The notes: generated by a model not told the origin, from the letters alone. Shown: positions 18,058 to 28,097, counted from the first letter of the stretch. The stretch is DNA of 64,000 nucleotides from Pantoea sp. GD03673 (GCF_029844725.1 NZ_JAOCKJ010000007.1:1-64000); one strand, 5' to 3'. Numbers and translations: made by a program.

Positions 18058-19746
18058 TTATAAGGGCAATATTGGCCAGATAATCACAATCAGCGTCCCC
18101 GCCAGCGTCAGCAACACGTTGGCAATCGCATAGGTTCCGGCATAACCCAGCGCCGGAATGTTACTGCGTGCCGTGTCGCTGATGATCTCCATGGCCGGTG
18201 CGCAGGTTCGTGCGCCCATGATGGCCCCAAACAGCAACGCACGGTTCATCCGCAACACATAAGCCCCAAACAGATAGCAGATGATGACCGGAATCAGGCT
18301 CACCAGCAGGCCACACAGCAGCATCAGCGCACCGTCGCTGCTCAGGCCGTGATTAATGCCGCTGCCAGCACTCAATCCCACGCCCGCCATAAACACCATC
18401 AGGCCAAACTCTTTCACCATGGTCAGCGCGCCCTGCGGGATATAACCAAAAGTCGGGTGGTTGGCACGCAGGAAGCCGAGCATGATACCGGCGAACAGCA
18501 GACCTGCTGCATTACCGATACCAAAACTGAAATTACTGAACTGAAAGGTGATCAGACCAATCATCAGGCCCACGATAAAGAAGGCGCAGAAGGCCAGAAG
18601 ATCGGTCATCTGACTGTGAATCGCGATAAAGCCAATGCGATCTGCCACGCTTTTCACCCGTCGGGCCTCGCCGCTGACCTGCAGCACATCCCCTTTGTTG
18701 AGCATGATGCTGTCGTCGATTGGCATCTCAATCTGACTGCGTATCACCCGGTTCAGGAAGCAACCGTGATCGGTGAGGTTTAACTTGCTGAGGCGCTTGT
18801 TTACCGCGTTGTGGTTTTTTACCACGATCTCTTCGGTAACGATGCGCATGTCCAGCAGATCGCGGTCAAACACCTCTTTACCGTTGCGGAAGCTGGGGTC
18901 GAGCCGGGCATGGGCATCGGGATAGCCCACCAGCGAGATATCATCGCCGAGTTGCAGCACCGCATCCCCATCGGGACTGGCAAGGATACCGTTGCGGCGG
19001 ATGCGCTCAATGTAGCAACCGGTCTGACGATAAATACCCAGTTCGCGCAGGTTTTTGCCGCCGCTCCACGCCACCAGTTCCGGACCCACGCGGTAGGCGC
19101 GGATCACCGGCAGGAAAACTTTGCGCTGGCTGTCGGCATCCAGACCGCGCTCACGGGCGATCTGCTGGGCGCAGGTGGACAGATCCTGATGTTGCAGACG
19201 GGGCAGGTAGCGTGCGCCAAAAATCAGACTGACCAGGCCTATCAGATAGGTCACGGCATAACCCAGGCTCAGCTGATCCTGCATCATGGCAAGCTGCTTT
19301 GGATCGCTGACGCTTTGCCGCAGGGTATCGCCCGCGCCGACCAGCACCGGCGTTGAGGTCATCGACCCGGCCAGCATACCGGCGGTGAGACCAATGTCCC
19401 AGCCAAAGAGTTTCCCCAGCCCCAGTGCCAGCAACAGCGCGCTGACCACCATGACGATGGCGAGCATGAAATAGTTTTTACCGTCGCGAAAGAAAATAGA
19501 AAAAAAGTTGGGACCGGCTTCAACACCGACACAAAAAATAAACAGCATAAAGCCCAGACTCAAGGCATCGGTATTGATCGCGAAGTGCTGCTGCCCTAAT
19601 AAGAGCGAAACCACTAATACGCCAATTGAATTTCCCAGCTGAACGGAGCCCAGACGCAACTTGCCCAGACAGAGGCCGAGCGCTAAAACGACAAATAATA
19701 ACAAAATGTCATTTCCGCTTAACAATCCTGCGACGTTAATATTCAC
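18058..19746 (-). CDS. ybjL: putative AAE-family transporter YbjL
   Basis: A 562-residue inner-membrane protein of the aspartate:alanine exchanger family. Membrane-rich halves (about 1-180 and 370-562) flank two TrkA-C regulatory domains (about 205-290 and 290-370; note LREL...IERIRRNG and [13 protein letters not shown]). The C-terminal half has the family segment [23 protein letters not shown]. The substrate of YbjL is not established. The start codon is GTG (19746), giving the E. coli-like N-terminus [11 protein letters not shown]; the ribosome binding site is weak. It diverges from ybjM over a 258-base gap. Confidence 0.92.
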   Translation of the reverse strand: MNINVAGLLSGNDILLLFVVLALGLCLGKLRLGSVQLGNSIGVLVVSLLLGQQHFAINTDALSLGFMLFIFCVGVEAGPNFFSIFFRDGKNYFMLAIVMVVSALLLALGLGKLFGWDIGLTAGMLAGSMTSTPVLVGAGDTLRQSVSDPKQLAMMQDQLSLGYAVTYLIGLVSLIFGARYLPRLQHQDLSTCAQQIARERGLDADSQRKVFLPVIRAYRVGPELVAWSGGKNLRELGIYRQTGCYIERIRRNGILASPDGDAVLQLGDDISLVGYPDAHARLDPSFRNGKEVFDRDLLDMRIVTEEIVVKNHNAVNKRLSKLNLTDHGCFLNRVIRSQIEMPIDDSIMLNKGDVLQVSGEARRVKSVADRIGFIAIHSQMTDLLAFCAFFIVGLMIGLITFQFSNFSFGIGNAAGLLFAGIMLGFLRANHPTFGYIPQGALTMVKEFGLMVFMAGVGLSAGSGINHGLSSDGALMLLCGLLVSLIPVIICYLFGAYVLRMNRALLFGAIMGARTCAPAMEIISDTARSNIPALGYAGTYAIANVLLTLAGTLIVIIWPILPL

Positions 19747-20004
19747 TGTTTAACTTCTTGTTTACGTGTAACCTGTTGAAGAGTGGCCTGTTTTTCGCTA
19801 TCGTGAGCAGGCCGTTGAGGTTCTGTTGTATCGATACTGCAAAGGGAACCTTTATCGCGGCGCTATTCTAATCACAAATATCTTTCACAGCTATTGGCTG
19901 TTTTAATTCGTTGCCACAGCGAACTGTTTCTTTTTATTTCCATCTGAACGCATCAGGGATATCAGCAGGTTATTGTCGGGGTTATTTTTAATCAGTGGGG
20001 TGGT

Positions 20005-20370
20005 ATGCCGCAGCGTTCTTATCTCTGGAGTACCCGCCTGTGTGGCGTGGTGCTGTACAGTCTGGTCTTTGTGTTTACCTGTCATTTCTGGCAGGTTGGT
20101 CCCGGCCCGCTTCGCGGTCAGCCCGAATTACTGCTTTTTATGTTGCCGGGTATCGCGATGGCTTTATTGCAGGTAGAAAGCCCGTTAAAAAGCACGCTGC
20201 TGATGGGATTATGGGGAACATTGCTGGCGGCACTGCTGTTAAACAACAGCCTGTTTATTCACAGTAACGGACTGTTTGTGGTGTCCTGGAGTCTGAGTGC
20301 GCTGTTCTGGGCAGGCTGCGGTGCCTTGCTGGTGCGGTTAATGCAGATTGTGATGGCGTCGCTTAACTAA
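20005..20370 (+). CDS. ybjM: inner membrane protein YbjM
   Basis: A 121-residue hydrophobic protein with four predicted transmembrane segments (about residues 11-31, 41-57, 62-82 and 88-115). Identity rests on gene order (between ybjL and grxA) and weak similarity to E. coli YbjM, including the ILPG/MLPG motif and an SALFWAGCGAL stretch. Its function is unknown. GGGGTGG at 19997-20003 lies just before the ATG. It converges on grxA across a shared terminator. Confidence 0.75.
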   Translation: MPQRSYLWSTRLCGVVLYSLVFVFTCHFWQVGPGPLRGQPELLLFMLPGIAMALLQVESPLKSTLLMGLWGTLLAALLLNNSLFIHSNGLFVVSWSLSALFWAGCGALLVRLMQIVMASLN

Positions 20371-20403
20371 TCGGTGCCGGATGACTGGCGTCAGTCAGAG
20401 AGC

Positions 20404-20439
20404 AAAAAGGCGAGACGGAAAATCCGGCCTCGCCTTTTT
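20404..20439. terminator. bidirectional terminator between ybjM and grxA
   Basis: AAAAAGGCGAG and CTCGCCTTTTT pair over 11 bp, with an inner CGG/CCG, so both strands end in a T run after the stem. Confidence 0.85.
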
Positions 20440-20457
20440 CATGCCGGTTATCTGCGC

Positions 20458-20721
20458 TTACGCGACAAATCCCAGATTCTCTTTGGTCCAGGCAGCAAAC
20501 TCGGTGTAGCCACCGATGTGTTTTTCATCCACGAAAATCTGTGGCACGGTGCTGACTGGTTTACCGGCGCTTGCTTCCAGATCGGCTTTGGTAATCCCTT
20601 CTGCGTTAATATCAACATACTGGTAGCTGAAATCATCGCGCTCTGCGGTCAGCTTGTCAGCCAGTTCATGGGCACGGACACAGTAGGGACAGCCGGGACG
20701 GCCAAAAATAACAGCAATCAT
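20458..20721 (-). CDS. grxA: glutaredoxin 1
   Basis: An 87-residue thioredoxin-fold oxidoreductase that uses glutathione to reduce ribonucleotide reductase, OxyR and other disulfides in the cytoplasm. The active site is C11-P-Y-C14, the cis-proline motif is TVPQIFVD, and the glutathione-binding motif is GGYTEF. GAGTTC...AGGAG-type spacing is seen before the ATG (AAGGAG on the minus strand). The gene is OxyR-activated in E. coli. In this sequence the dominant upstream feature is a perfect CRP-type palindrome 25 bases in front of the start codon. Confidence 0.96.
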   Translation of the reverse strand: MIAVIFGRPGCPYCVRAHELADKLTAERDDFSYQYVDINAEGITKADLEASAGKPVSTVPQIFVDEKHIGGYTEFAAWTKENLGFVA

Positions 20722-20742
20722 TGAGAACTCCTTACAGCGGCT

Positions 20743-20766
20743 ATTATGTGATGCGTATCACATAAT
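20743..20766. promoter_or_regulatory. perfect CRP-type palindrome upstream of grxA
   Basis: ATTATGTGAT (20743-20752) and ATCACATAAT (20757-20766) are exact reverse complements around GCGT. The centre, TGTGATGCGTATCACA, fits the CRP consensus TGTGA-N6-TCACA without a mismatch. On the minus strand the arm contains CATAAT, a possible -10 hexamer of grxA, so binding there would overlap the promoter. Control of grxA by CRP is inference. Confidence 0.65.
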
Positions 20767-20976
20767 GAAACAGAGAATGGCAACCATCATGCCCGCTCGT
20801 ATCGCTTAAGGAAAGCAGGATTTGCCTGTTAGTCTGATGCCCGCACGCTATTGCCATGACATCAGGAAGCGTCTGAATCAGGGGCTTTTTTAACATGGCA
20901 CGCCGTGTATTCCGCGCAATTTTTGGGTTGTTGACCATAATTGACGCTCAGTAAGCCGTGACGGCAGGAGGATGTA

Positions 20977-21228
20977 ATGCAGAGTGTGGCCAGATTACCC
21001 CGGTTTGTGGTGGTGCTGGAGGCGGCTGGCGGCCTGTTGATTTTTGGTGCGCTGCTGCTGATCAACCACTGGCTTCCGCTGCCAGACCAGACTGACGTAA
21101 AAACGCTGGCTACCGTGCTGTTTATTGCTGGCGTGATGCTGATGCTGCCTGCTGCCTGGCTTTTAATGTGGCGAACCGCGAAAGCGATAGCGCCACAGCT
21201 GTTTAATCAGATTGATAAAAAAAGATAA
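20977..21228 (+). CDS. ybjC: inner membrane protein YbjC
   Basis: An 83-residue protein with two predicted transmembrane helices (about 10-31 and 44-65). It matches E. coli YbjC in the N-terminal LPRFVVVLE-like segment, the MLMLPAAW stretch and the C-terminal APQLFNQ. It is first in the ybjC-nfsA-rimK-ybjN block, 16 bases before nfsA, and AGGAGG lies upstream of its ATG. In E. coli this block responds to SoxS/MarA; no site could be assigned here. Its function is unknown. Confidence 0.85.
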   Translation: MQSVARLPRFVVVLEAAGGLLIFGALLLINHWLPLPDQTDVKTLATVLFIAGVMLMLPAAWLLMWRTAKAIAPQLFNQIDKKR

Positions 21229-21244
21229 CGTTGCTGGAGACTTT

Positions 21245-21967
21245 ATGACACCGACCATTGATTTACTGTGCAGCCACCGCTCAATCCGCGCTTTTACTGA
21301 CCAGCCGGTCAGCGATGAGCAGCGTGAAGCGATTATTACTGCGGCGCAATCGGCGTCCACATCCAGCTTTTTACAATGTTCTTCTATTGTCCGCATCACC
21401 GACAAAGCGCTGCGCGACAAGCTGGTGACGCTGACCGGCGGCCAGACCTGGGTCGCGGATGCGGCTGAGTTCTGGGTGTTCTGCGCTGACTTTAATCGCC
21501 ATCTGCAGATTTGCCCGGATGCGCAACTGGGACGTGCAGAACAGTTGCTGCTGGGCTGTGTGGACACCGCACTGATGGGGCAGAATGCGATGGTTGCGGC
21601 GGAATCGCTGGATCTGGGCGGCGTCTTTATCGGCGGAATTCGTAACAGCATTGCGGAAGTCACCGAATTGCTGGGGCTGCCGAAATTTGTTCTGCCGCTG
21701 TTTGGTTTCTGCCTGGGTCATCCGGAGTCAAAGCCAGACGTCAAACCGCGTATGCCGCACGCCATGCTGGTGCATGAGAACCGCTATCAGCCTCTGGACC
21801 CGGCAGTGCTGGCCGAATACGATAGCCGCACGGAACTCTATTATCAGCAGCGTGACAGCAACCAGCGCAGTGAAACCTGGAGCGAGCTGATCCAGCGGCT
21901 GATCATTAAAGAAACGCGTCCGTTTATGCTCGATTATCTGCATCAGCAGGGCTGGGCCACGCGCTAA
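21245..21967 (+). CDS. nfsA: oxygen-insensitive NADPH nitroreductase NfsA
   Basis: A 240-residue FMN flavoprotein that reduces nitroaromatics and quinones by two electrons using NADPH. Family landmarks are [31 protein letters not shown] text (here [14 protein letters not shown]), the [12 protein letters not shown] motif, and the C-terminal [18 protein letters not shown]. The ATG at 21245 is preferred because TGGAG precedes it and the length equals that of E. coli NfsA. An upstream ATG at 21212 would overlap ybjC. It is followed 20 bases later by rimK. Confidence 0.96.
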   Translation: MTPTIDLLCSHRSIRAFTDQPVSDEQREAIITAAQSASTSSFLQCSSIVRITDKALRDKLVTLTGGQTWVADAAEFWVFCADFNRHLQICPDAQLGRAEQLLLGCVDTALMGQNAMVAAESLDLGGVFIGGIRNSIAEVTELLGLPKFVLPLFGFCLGHPESKPDVKPRMPHAMLVHENRYQPLDPAVLAEYDSRTELYYQQRDSNQRSETWSELIQRLIIKETRPFMLDYLHQQGWATR

Positions 21968-21987
21968 GCCAGAAAAGGAGAGCGGCG

Positions 21988-22890
21988 ATGAAGATAGCTA
22001 TCCTGTCACGTGATGAGACGCTTTACTCCAGTCGGCGATTGCGTGACGAGGCCGCCGCACGCGGCCACGAGGTGCAAATCATCGATCCGCTCTCCTGCTA
22101 CATGAACATCAATCCCGCCTCACCGGCGGTTCACTATTGTGGTGAACCGCTCGGCCATTTCGATGCGGTTATTCCGCGCATCGGCAACGCCATTACCTTT
22201 TATGGCACGGCCGTGCTGCGACAGTTTGAGATGTGCGGCAGCTATCCGCTGAATGCGTCTGCCGCCATCACCCGCACCCGTGACAAATTGCGCTCGCTGC
22301 AGTTGCTGGCGCAGGCGGGGATTGATATGCCGGTCACGGGCTTTGCCTCCTCACCTGATGACACTGACGATCTTATCGCGATGGTGGGCGGTGCGCCGCT
22401 GGTGGTTAAGCTGGTGGAAGGGACACAGGGCATTGGCGTCGTACTGGCAGAAACACGCCAGGCGGCAGAGAGCGTCATTGATGCCTTCCGCGGGCTGAAT
22501 GCCCATATTCTGGTGCAGGAGTTTATCAAAGAAGCCGGGGGGCGTGATATTCGCTGTCTGGTGATTGGTCATCAGGTGGTGGCCGCAATTGAGCGGGTCG
22601 CAAAAGAGGGGGATTTTCGCTCTAACCTGCATCGCGGCGGTAAAGCTTATCCGGTCGCTATTACGCCACAGGAGCGGCAGATTGCCGTGAAAGCGGCGGC
22701 CACGCTCGGGCTGGAAGTCGCGGGGGTTGATATTCTGCGCGCCCATCGCGGCCCGCTGGTGATGGAAGTTAACGCCTCGCCCGGTCTGGAGGGCATTGAA
22801 ACCAGCAGCGGCCTTAACATTGCCGGGCTGATGATCGCGCAGATTGAGCAGCAGGCCATCCCCGGGCTCCGTCCTAAAACCGCTGGCTGA
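21988..22890 (+). CDS. rimK: ribosomal protein S6 glutamate ligase RimK
   Basis: A 300-residue ATP-grasp ligase that adds glutamate residues to the C-terminus of ribosomal protein S6 and can make poly-glutamate. The preATP-grasp part (1-100) carries [20 protein letters not shown]. The ATP-grasp core has [32 protein letters not shown] and the metal-binding [13 protein letters not shown] near residues 258-270. AAAGGAG precedes the ATG. It is third in the ybjC-nfsA-rimK-ybjN block. Confidence 0.96.
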   Translation: MKIAILSRDETLYSSRRLRDEAAARGHEVQIIDPLSCYMNINPASPAVHYCGEPLGHFDAVIPRIGNAITFYGTAVLRQFEMCGSYPLNASAAITRTRDKLRSLQLLAQAGIDMPVTGFASSPDDTDDLIAMVGGAPLVVKLVEGTQGIGVVLAETRQAAESVIDAFRGLNAHILVQEFIKEAGGRDIRCLVIGHQVVAAIERVAKEGDFRSNLHRGGKAYPVAITPQERQIAVKAAATLGLEVAGVDILRAHRGPLVMEVNASPGLEGIETSSGLNIAGLMIAQIEQQAIPGLRPKTAG

Positions 22891-22977
22891 CACGCGCTTT
22901 TCAGCAGTTTTCGTGGCATCGTCGCGCGTTTTTCCGTAAGCTAAGTCGCCTGTTTATCACCCCACTGGGATTTTACG

Positions 22978-23457
22978 ATGGATTCTCTTGTCGTTCCGGA
23001 CATCGACCTGCTGCGTCGCTGGCTGGATCAGCAAAATATCACCTGGTTCGAATGCGATGCCTGTCAGGCACTTCATCTGCCGCACATGCAAAACTTCGAT
23101 GGGGTGTTTGACGCCAAAATCGATCTGGTCGATAACGTCATTCTGTTTTCGGCGCTGGCTGAAGTAAAGCCGACGGCGCTGATTCCACTGGTCGGCGATC
23201 TGTCGCAAATTAATGCCAGTTCACTGACGGTAAAAGCCTTTATCGACATTCAGGATGATAATCTGCCGAAGCTCATTGTCTGCCAGTCAATGACCACGAC
23301 CGCCGGCTTAACCTTTGGTCAGTTCTCACACTTTATGAAACAGAGTGAAGAGCAGATCTCCATGGTGATCCTGGAAGCCTTTGCCAACAATCTGCTGATT
23401 GTGGGCGAAGAAGAAGAGCACGTTCCGGTGACCAGCGTTCATTCTGTGCTGCACTAA
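22978..23457 (+). CDS. ybjN: YbjN family protein
   Basis: A 159-residue soluble protein of the YbjN family, a fold like that of type III secretion chaperones. E. coli YbjN affects motility, biofilm and stress responses, but its biochemical role is unknown. The N-terminal segment VPDIDLLRRWLDQQ and the central GQFSHFMKQSEEQISMVI helix match the family. The gene is 87 bases after rimK, so it may share the operon transcript or have its own promoter. A strong terminator follows. Confidence 0.9.
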   Translation: MDSLVVPDIDLLRRWLDQQNITWFECDACQALHLPHMQNFDGVFDAKIDLVDNVILFSALAEVKPTALIPLVGDLSQINASSLTVKAFIDIQDDNLPKLIVCQSMTTTAGLTFGQFSHFMKQSEEQISMVILEAFANNLLIVGEEEEHVPVTSVHSVLH

Positions 23458-23477
23458 GCCCGACCTGGTCGCCCACT

Positions 23478-23502
23478 AAGCCGTCCCTGAGACGGCTTTT
23501 TT
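23478..23502 (+). terminator. terminator after ybjN
   Basis: AAGCCGTC and GACGGCTT form a perfect 8-bp stem around CCTGA, with a T run after it. Confidence 0.9.
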
Positions 23503-23841
23503 ATGCCTGCCCTCTGCTGCTGCCTTTTTTTATTCTGCATTTTGCCCTTTACCGCCAGATATTTGTCGTGGTTTATGCCATCAAAGCCGAACCTCATAGC
23601 TCAAACATGCATAAAATATCGGTTTCAGGCGTTTTTTACGCTGGGGTCTGGTGAAGCCTGACCGGGGGGGCTATGCTTGCGGGGCTGTAACAGACGTGTA
23701 ACTGCGTCTCAGCTATAGGATTTTGCTATTAAACTCCCGCTGAATAATGATTCATTGTGTCACTGACGTCTTGTACAGAACGCAATGCAGGGATCTCTGG
23801 TTTGCAGCGTTGAAATGACCCGCTCAGGAGGATGGAAAAAT
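23503..23841. other. potF promoter region
   Basis: No gene is supported in these 339 bases. The DNA should hold the promoter of the pot operon. I could not fix a sigma-70 or sigma-54 promoter by eye. AGGAGG at 23826-23831 is the ribosome binding site of potF. Confidence 0.45.
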
Positions 23842-24951
23842 ATGTTCAACTCACGTCAGAAATGGCTGTCAGCTGTGGTAGCTGCTGCGCTGATGGCCGC
23901 CTCGGCCAGCAGTATGGCGGAAGATAAAACGCTGCACGTCTACAACTGGTCCGATTATATTTCGCCAGATACCGTGCCGAATTTTGAAAAGCAGTCCGGC
24001 ATCAAAGTGGTCTACGATGTGTTTGACTCCAATGAAGTGCTGGAAGGCAAACTGATGGCGGGCAGCACCGGCTACGATGTCGTGGTGCCATCTTCCAGCT
24101 TCCTGGCGCGTCAGCTGCAGTCCGGGGTATTCCAGCCGCTGGACAAAAGCAAACTGCCGAATTACAAAAATCTTGATCCGGCGCTGATGGAAAAAGTGGC
24201 GCAGCACGATCCAGGCAATAAATATGCGATTCCGTATCTGTGGGGCACCACCGGTATCGGCTACAACATCGACAAAGTTAAAGCCGCTCTGGGCGCTGAT
24301 GCCCCGGTAAACAGCTGGGATCTGGTACTGAAACCGGAAAACCTGGAGAAGCTGAAAAGCTGTGGTGTCTCTTTCCTGGATGCGCCAGAAGAGATTTTCG
24401 CCACGGTGCTCAACTATCTGGGCAAAGATCCGAACACCTCTGATTCAAAAGAGTATTCCGGTGCGGCCACCGACCTGCTGCTGAAACTGCGTCCGAACAT
24501 CCGTTACTTCCATTCGTCGCAGTACATCAACGATCTGGCTAACGGTAACATCTGCGTTGCTATCGGCTGGTCGGGCGATATTCTGCAGGCGAAAAACCGT
24601 GCCGATGCGGCGAAAAACGGCGTGCATCTGGGCTACAGCGTGCCGAAAGAGGGGGCTCTGGCCTTCTTCGACATGATGGCGATTCCGAAAGATGCCAAAA
24701 ACCTCGACGGTGCCTACGCCTGGCTGAACTACATCATGGATCCGAAAGTGATCGCTGATGTCTCCAACAAAATGAACTATGCCAACGGCAACAAAGCGTC
24801 GCTGCCGCTGATCAATGCCGACATCCGCAACAACCCGGGTATCTTCCCGACGCCAGAAGCGATGTCGAAATTGTTCGTGCTGAAAGTCCAGGATCCAAAA
24901 CTGGATCGTGTGCGTACGCGTGCATGGACTAAAGTAAAAAGTGGTAAGTAG
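23842..24951 (+). CDS. potF: putrescine-binding periplasmic protein PotF
   Basis: A 369-residue solute-binding protein that captures putrescine in the periplasm for PotGHI. The signal peptide ([18 protein letters not shown]...) is cleaved after SSMA at about residue 25. The mature part starts with the spermidine/putrescine-binder motif [10 protein letters not shown] and includes the ligand-pocket segments [17 protein letters not shown] and [14 protein letters not shown]. The ATG at 23842 is used because AGGAGG sits 10 bases upstream and the signal peptide begins there. A hairpin separates it from potG. Confidence 0.95.
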   Translation: MFNSRQKWLSAVVAAALMAASASSMAEDKTLHVYNWSDYISPDTVPNFEKQSGIKVVYDVFDSNEVLEGKLMAGSTGYDVVVPSSSFLARQLQSGVFQPLDKSKLPNYKNLDPALMEKVAQHDPGNKYAIPYLWGTTGIGYNIDKVKAALGADAPVNSWDLVLKPENLEKLKSCGVSFLDAPEEIFATVLNYLGKDPNTSDSKEYSGAATDLLLKLRPNIRYFHSSQYINDLANGNICVAIGWSGDILQAKNRADAAKNGVHLGYSVPKEGALAFFDMMAIPKDAKNLDGAYAWLNYIMDPKVIADVSNKMNYANGNKASLPLINADIRNNPGIFPTPEAMSKLFVLKVQDPKLDRVRTRAWTKVKSGK

Positions 24952-24986
24952 TTCGTCCTTAACGGATTGACCTGTCACGCATCAGC

Positions 24987-25013
24987 AACAGAGGCGCAGT
25001 GTCGGCCTCTGTT
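24987..25013 (+). promoter_or_regulatory. intercistronic hairpin between potF and potG
   Basis: AACAGAGGC and GCCTCTGTT form a perfect 9-bp stem around GCAGTGTCG, 35 bases after the potF stop. No uninterrupted T tract follows. It probably stabilises the potF part of the mRNA or thins transcription into potGHI, which would give more binding protein than transporter (inference). Confidence 0.5.
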
Positions 25014-25074
25014 GTGCCATTTTTAGCGGCGGATTTTGCCGCCATGTTCCGCCTGGCTCCGGAGAGAACCCTTT

Positions 25075-26208
25075 GTGAACGATGCCATTCCCCGTCCCCA
25101 ACATAAAACCGCAAAGGCGTTAACGCCGCTGCTGGAGATCCGCAATCTGACCAAATCCTTTGACGGCCAGCACGCCGTGGATGATGTCAGTCTGACCATT
25201 TATAAAGGCGAAATCTTCGCTCTGCTGGGCGCATCGGGCTGTGGCAAGTCAACGCTGCTGCGCATGCTGGCCGGTTTTGAGCCGCCAACCAGCGGACAGA
25301 TTGTGCTGGATGGTCAGGATCTGTCGCACGTTGCCCCCTATCAGCGTCCGATCAACATGATGTTTCAGTCCTATGCGCTGTTCCCGCACATGACGGTAGA
25401 GCAGAATATCGCCTTTGGTCTGAAGCAGGATCGGCTGCCGAAAGGGGAGATCACCAGCCGCGTTGCCGAAATGCTGGCGCTGGTGCATATGCAGGAATTT
25501 GCGAAACGCAAACCGCATCAGCTTTCCGGTGGTCAGCGTCAGCGTGTGGCACTCGCCCGCAGCCTGGCGAAACGACCAAAACTGCTGCTGCTGGATGAGC
25601 CGATGGGCGCCCTTGATAAGAAGCTGCGCGACCGGATGCAGCTGGAAGTGGTCGATATTCTGGAGCGTGTAGGTGCCACCTGCGTGATGGTGACGCACGA
25701 CCAGGAAGAGGCGATGACTATGGCGGGCCGCATCGCGATTATGAATCGCGGTAAGTTCGTGCAGATTGGCGAGCCGGAGGAGATCTACGAGCATCCGACC
25801 AGCCGCTACAGCGCAGAGTTTATCGGTTCGGTTAACGTGTTCGAAGGTTTGCTGCGTGAACGTCAGGCAGATGGCCTCGTGATCGACAGTCCCGGCCTGA
25901 TGCATCCCCTGAAAGTCGACTCTGATGTTTCGGTGGTGGATAACGTGCCGGTGCATGTTGCGCTGCGCCCGGAAAAAGTGATGCTGTGCGATGAGGTGCC
26001 AGCCGATGGCTGTAACTTTGCGGTGGGGGAAGTGGTCCACATCGCCTATCTCGGCGACCTCTCTATTTTCCATGTCCGTCTGCATAGCGGACAGATGATC
26101 AGCGCACAGTTGCAAAACGCGCATCGCTATCGCAAAGGGTTACCAACATGGGGTGATGAAGTCCGCCTCTGCTGGGAAAGCGACAGCTGCGTGGTGTTGA
26201 CGGTTTAA
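25075..26208 (+). CDS. potG: putrescine transporter ATP-binding protein PotG
   Basis: A 377-residue ATPase of the putrescine importer. The ABC domain carries Walker A GASGCGKS (about 60-67), Q-loop MMFQSYALFPHMTV, signature LSGGQRQRVALARSLA and Walker B LLLLDEPMGALD. A C-terminal TOBE domain (about 290-377) reads HVALRPEKVML. The start is GTG at 25075: it gives the E. coli length and N-terminus (MNDAIPRPQ), and GGAGAG lies 10 bases upstream. potH begins nine bases after the stop codon. Confidence 0.95.
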   Translation: MNDAIPRPQHKTAKALTPLLEIRNLTKSFDGQHAVDDVSLTIYKGEIFALLGASGCGKSTLLRMLAGFEPPTSGQIVLDGQDLSHVAPYQRPINMMFQSYALFPHMTVEQNIAFGLKQDRLPKGEITSRVAEMLALVHMQEFAKRKPHQLSGGQRQRVALARSLAKRPKLLLLDEPMGALDKKLRDRMQLEVVDILERVGATCVMVTHDQEEAMTMAGRIAIMNRGKFVQIGEPEEIYEHPTSRYSAEFIGSVNVFEGLLRERQADGLVIDSPGLMHPLKVDSDVSVVDNVPVHVALRPEKVMLCDEVPADGCNFAVGEVVHIAYLGDLSIFHVRLHSGQMISAQLQNAHRYRKGLPTWGDEVRLCWESDSCVVLTV

Positions 26209-26217
26209 GGAGCGGCT

Positions 26218-27180
26218 ATGAGCCAGATTTTCCAACGCGCTAAAGCGCCCGCCCGCCTGGTCGGCACGCCGCTGCAACGCTGGGCCACGCGGGTAAAAAT
26301 GCAGCATGGCCGCAAGCTGGTGATTGCTCTGCCTTATGTCTGGCTGGTGCTGCTGTTTCTGCTGCCGTTTCTGACGGTGCTGAAAATCAGCTTTGCAGAC
26401 ATTGCACGGGCTATCCCGCCTTACACCGAGCTGGTGAGCTGGGCAGATGACCAGTTCAGCATCGTGCTCAATTTCGGTAATTACCTGACGCTGACAGACG
26501 ATCCGCTCTATATCGACGCCTATCTGCAGTCGCTGAAAGTGGCGGCGATCTCCACCGTTATCTGCCTGCTGATTGGCTATCCGCTGGCATGGGCCGTGGC
26601 GCACAGTAAGCCGTCGATGCGCACTATTCTGCTGCTGCTGGTGATTCTGCCATCGTGGACCTCGTTTCTGGTGCGCGTCTACGCCTGGATGGGGCTGCTG
26701 AACAACAACGGTATTCTGAACCGCTTCCTGCTGTGGCTGGGCGTGATCGATCATCCGCTGGTGATCCTCTACACCAACACGGCGGTCTATATCGGCATCG
26801 TCTACTGCTATCTGCCGTTTATGGTGTTGCCTATCTATACCGCGCTGACACGCATCGACTACTCGCTGGTGGAAGCCTCACTGGATCTGGGTGCGCGTCC
26901 GCTGAAGACCTTTTTCAGCGTGATTGTACCGCTGACCAAAGGGGGCATTATCGCCGGGTCGATGCTGGTCTTTATCCCGGCGGTAGGGGAGTACGTAATC
27001 CCGGAACTGCTGGGTGGCCCGGACAGCATCATGATTGGCCGTATCCTGTGGCAGGAGTTCTTTAACAACCGCGACTGGCCGGTGGCCTCCGCGCTGGCGG
27101 TGATTATTCTGCTGATTCTGATTCTGCCGATCATCTGGTTCCATAAGCATCAAAACCGTGAATTGGGAGAAAAGGCATGA
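26218..27180 (+). CDS. potH: putrescine transporter permease PotH
   Basis: A 320-residue inner-membrane permease with six predicted helices after a basic cytoplasmic N-terminus (residues 1-30). The EAA loop is visible as SLVEASLDLGARPLKTFFSVIVPLT. It pairs with PotI to form the putrescine channel. AAGGAG lies before the ATG, and the stop overlaps the potI start by four bases (ATGA). Confidence 0.95.
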   Translation: MSQIFQRAKAPARLVGTPLQRWATRVKMQHGRKLVIALPYVWLVLLFLLPFLTVLKISFADIARAIPPYTELVSWADDQFSIVLNFGNYLTLTDDPLYIDAYLQSLKVAAISTVICLLIGYPLAWAVAHSKPSMRTILLLLVILPSWTSFLVRVYAWMGLLNNNGILNRFLLWLGVIDHPLVILYTNTAVYIGIVYCYLPFMVLPIYTALTRIDYSLVEASLDLGARPLKTFFSVIVPLTKGGIIAGSMLVFIPAVGEYVIPELLGGPDSIMIGRILWQEFFNNRDWPVASALAVIILLILILPIIWFHKHQNRELGEKA

Positions 27181-28022
27181 ATAATTTGCCAACCATTCGC
27201 TCGCCCTGGCGTACCGGGATTCTGGTCTGCTGCTTCCTGTTCCTCTATGCGCCGATGCTGCTGCTGGTGGTTTACTCGTTCAACAGCTCACCCCTGGTGA
27301 CGGTGTGGGACAGCTTCTCATTCCACTGGTACAACGTGCTGTTCCAGGACAGCGCGATGATCGACGCGGTGCTGCTGAGTCTGAGCATTGCAGGGCTTTC
27401 TGCCACCATGGCGGTGGTGCTGGGTACGCTGGCGGCGGTGATTATCGTGCGCTTTGGTCGCTTCCGTGGGCACAACGGTTTCGCCTTTATGCTGACCGCG
27501 CCGCTGGTCATGCCCGATGTGATCACCGGCCTGTCGCTGCTGCTGCTGTTCGTGGCCATGGGCAACGCCTTTGGCTGGCCGAGTGAACGCGGCATGCTCA
27601 CCATCTGGCTGGCTCACGTTACCTTCTGTACCGCCTACGTGGCGGTGGTGATCAACTCGCGCCTGCGTGAGCTGGACCGCTCCATTGAAGAGGCGGCGAT
27701 GGATTTAGGTGCCACGCCGCTGAAGGTGTTCTTCGTGATTACCGTGCCAATGATTGCTCCGGCGATTGTGACGGGCTGGCTGCTGGCGTTTACGCTGTCT
27801 CTTGACGATCTGGTTATCGCCAGCTTTGTGACCGGGCCGGGTGCGACCACGCTGCCGATGGCGATCTTTGCCACCGTTCGCCGCGGCGTTAACCCGGAAA
27901 TCAATGCGCTGGCGTCCCTGATCCTGTTTGTGGTCGGTTTAGTGGGTTTTATCGCCTGGCGCTTCATGGCGCACGAAGAAAAACAACGTTTAAGCGATAT
28001 TCAGAAAGCTAAACGTGGCTGA
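27177..28022 (+). CDS. potI: putrescine transporter permease PotI
   Basis: A 281-residue inner-membrane permease, partner of PotH. It has six predicted helices and the EAA loop SIEEAAMDLGATPLKVFFVITVP. The segment LSLDDLVIASFVTGPGATTLP is typical of polyamine permeases of the PotC/PotI class. It is the last transporter gene of the operon and is followed by a strong terminator. Confidence 0.95.
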   Translation: MNNLPTIRSPWRTGILVCCFLFLYAPMLLLVVYSFNSSPLVTVWDSFSFHWYNVLFQDSAMIDAVLLSLSIAGLSATMAVVLGTLAAVIIVRFGRFRGHNGFAFMLTAPLVMPDVITGLSLLLLFVAMGNAFGWPSERGMLTIWLAHVTFCTAYVAVVINSRLRELDRSIEEAAMDLGATPLKVFFVITVPMIAPAIVTGWLLAFTLSLDDLVIASFVTGPGATTLPMAIFATVRRGVNPEINALASLILFVVGLVGFIAWRFMAHEEKQRLSDIQKAKRG

Positions 28023-28047
28023 AATACGTAACCTTTGCCACTATATG

Positions 28048-28075
28048 AACGGGCCGGTTTAACCGGCCCGTTTTT
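28048..28075 (+). terminator. terminator after potI
   Basis: AACGGGCCGG and CCGGCCCGTT pair perfectly over 10 bp around TTTAA, followed by a T run. Confidence 0.9.
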
Positions 28076-28097
28076 CGATCAGGTGGAGTCAGGGACT

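Noticed and set aside
17858..18133. Open frame running from the ybjG-ybjL gap into ybjL
   Set aside because: It spans the ybjL terminator and the antisense of the ybjL 3' end, with lysine-rich text from the A tracts.
25249..26124. 291-codon open frame opposite potG
   Set aside because: Histidine-rich antisense reading of an intact ATPase gene.
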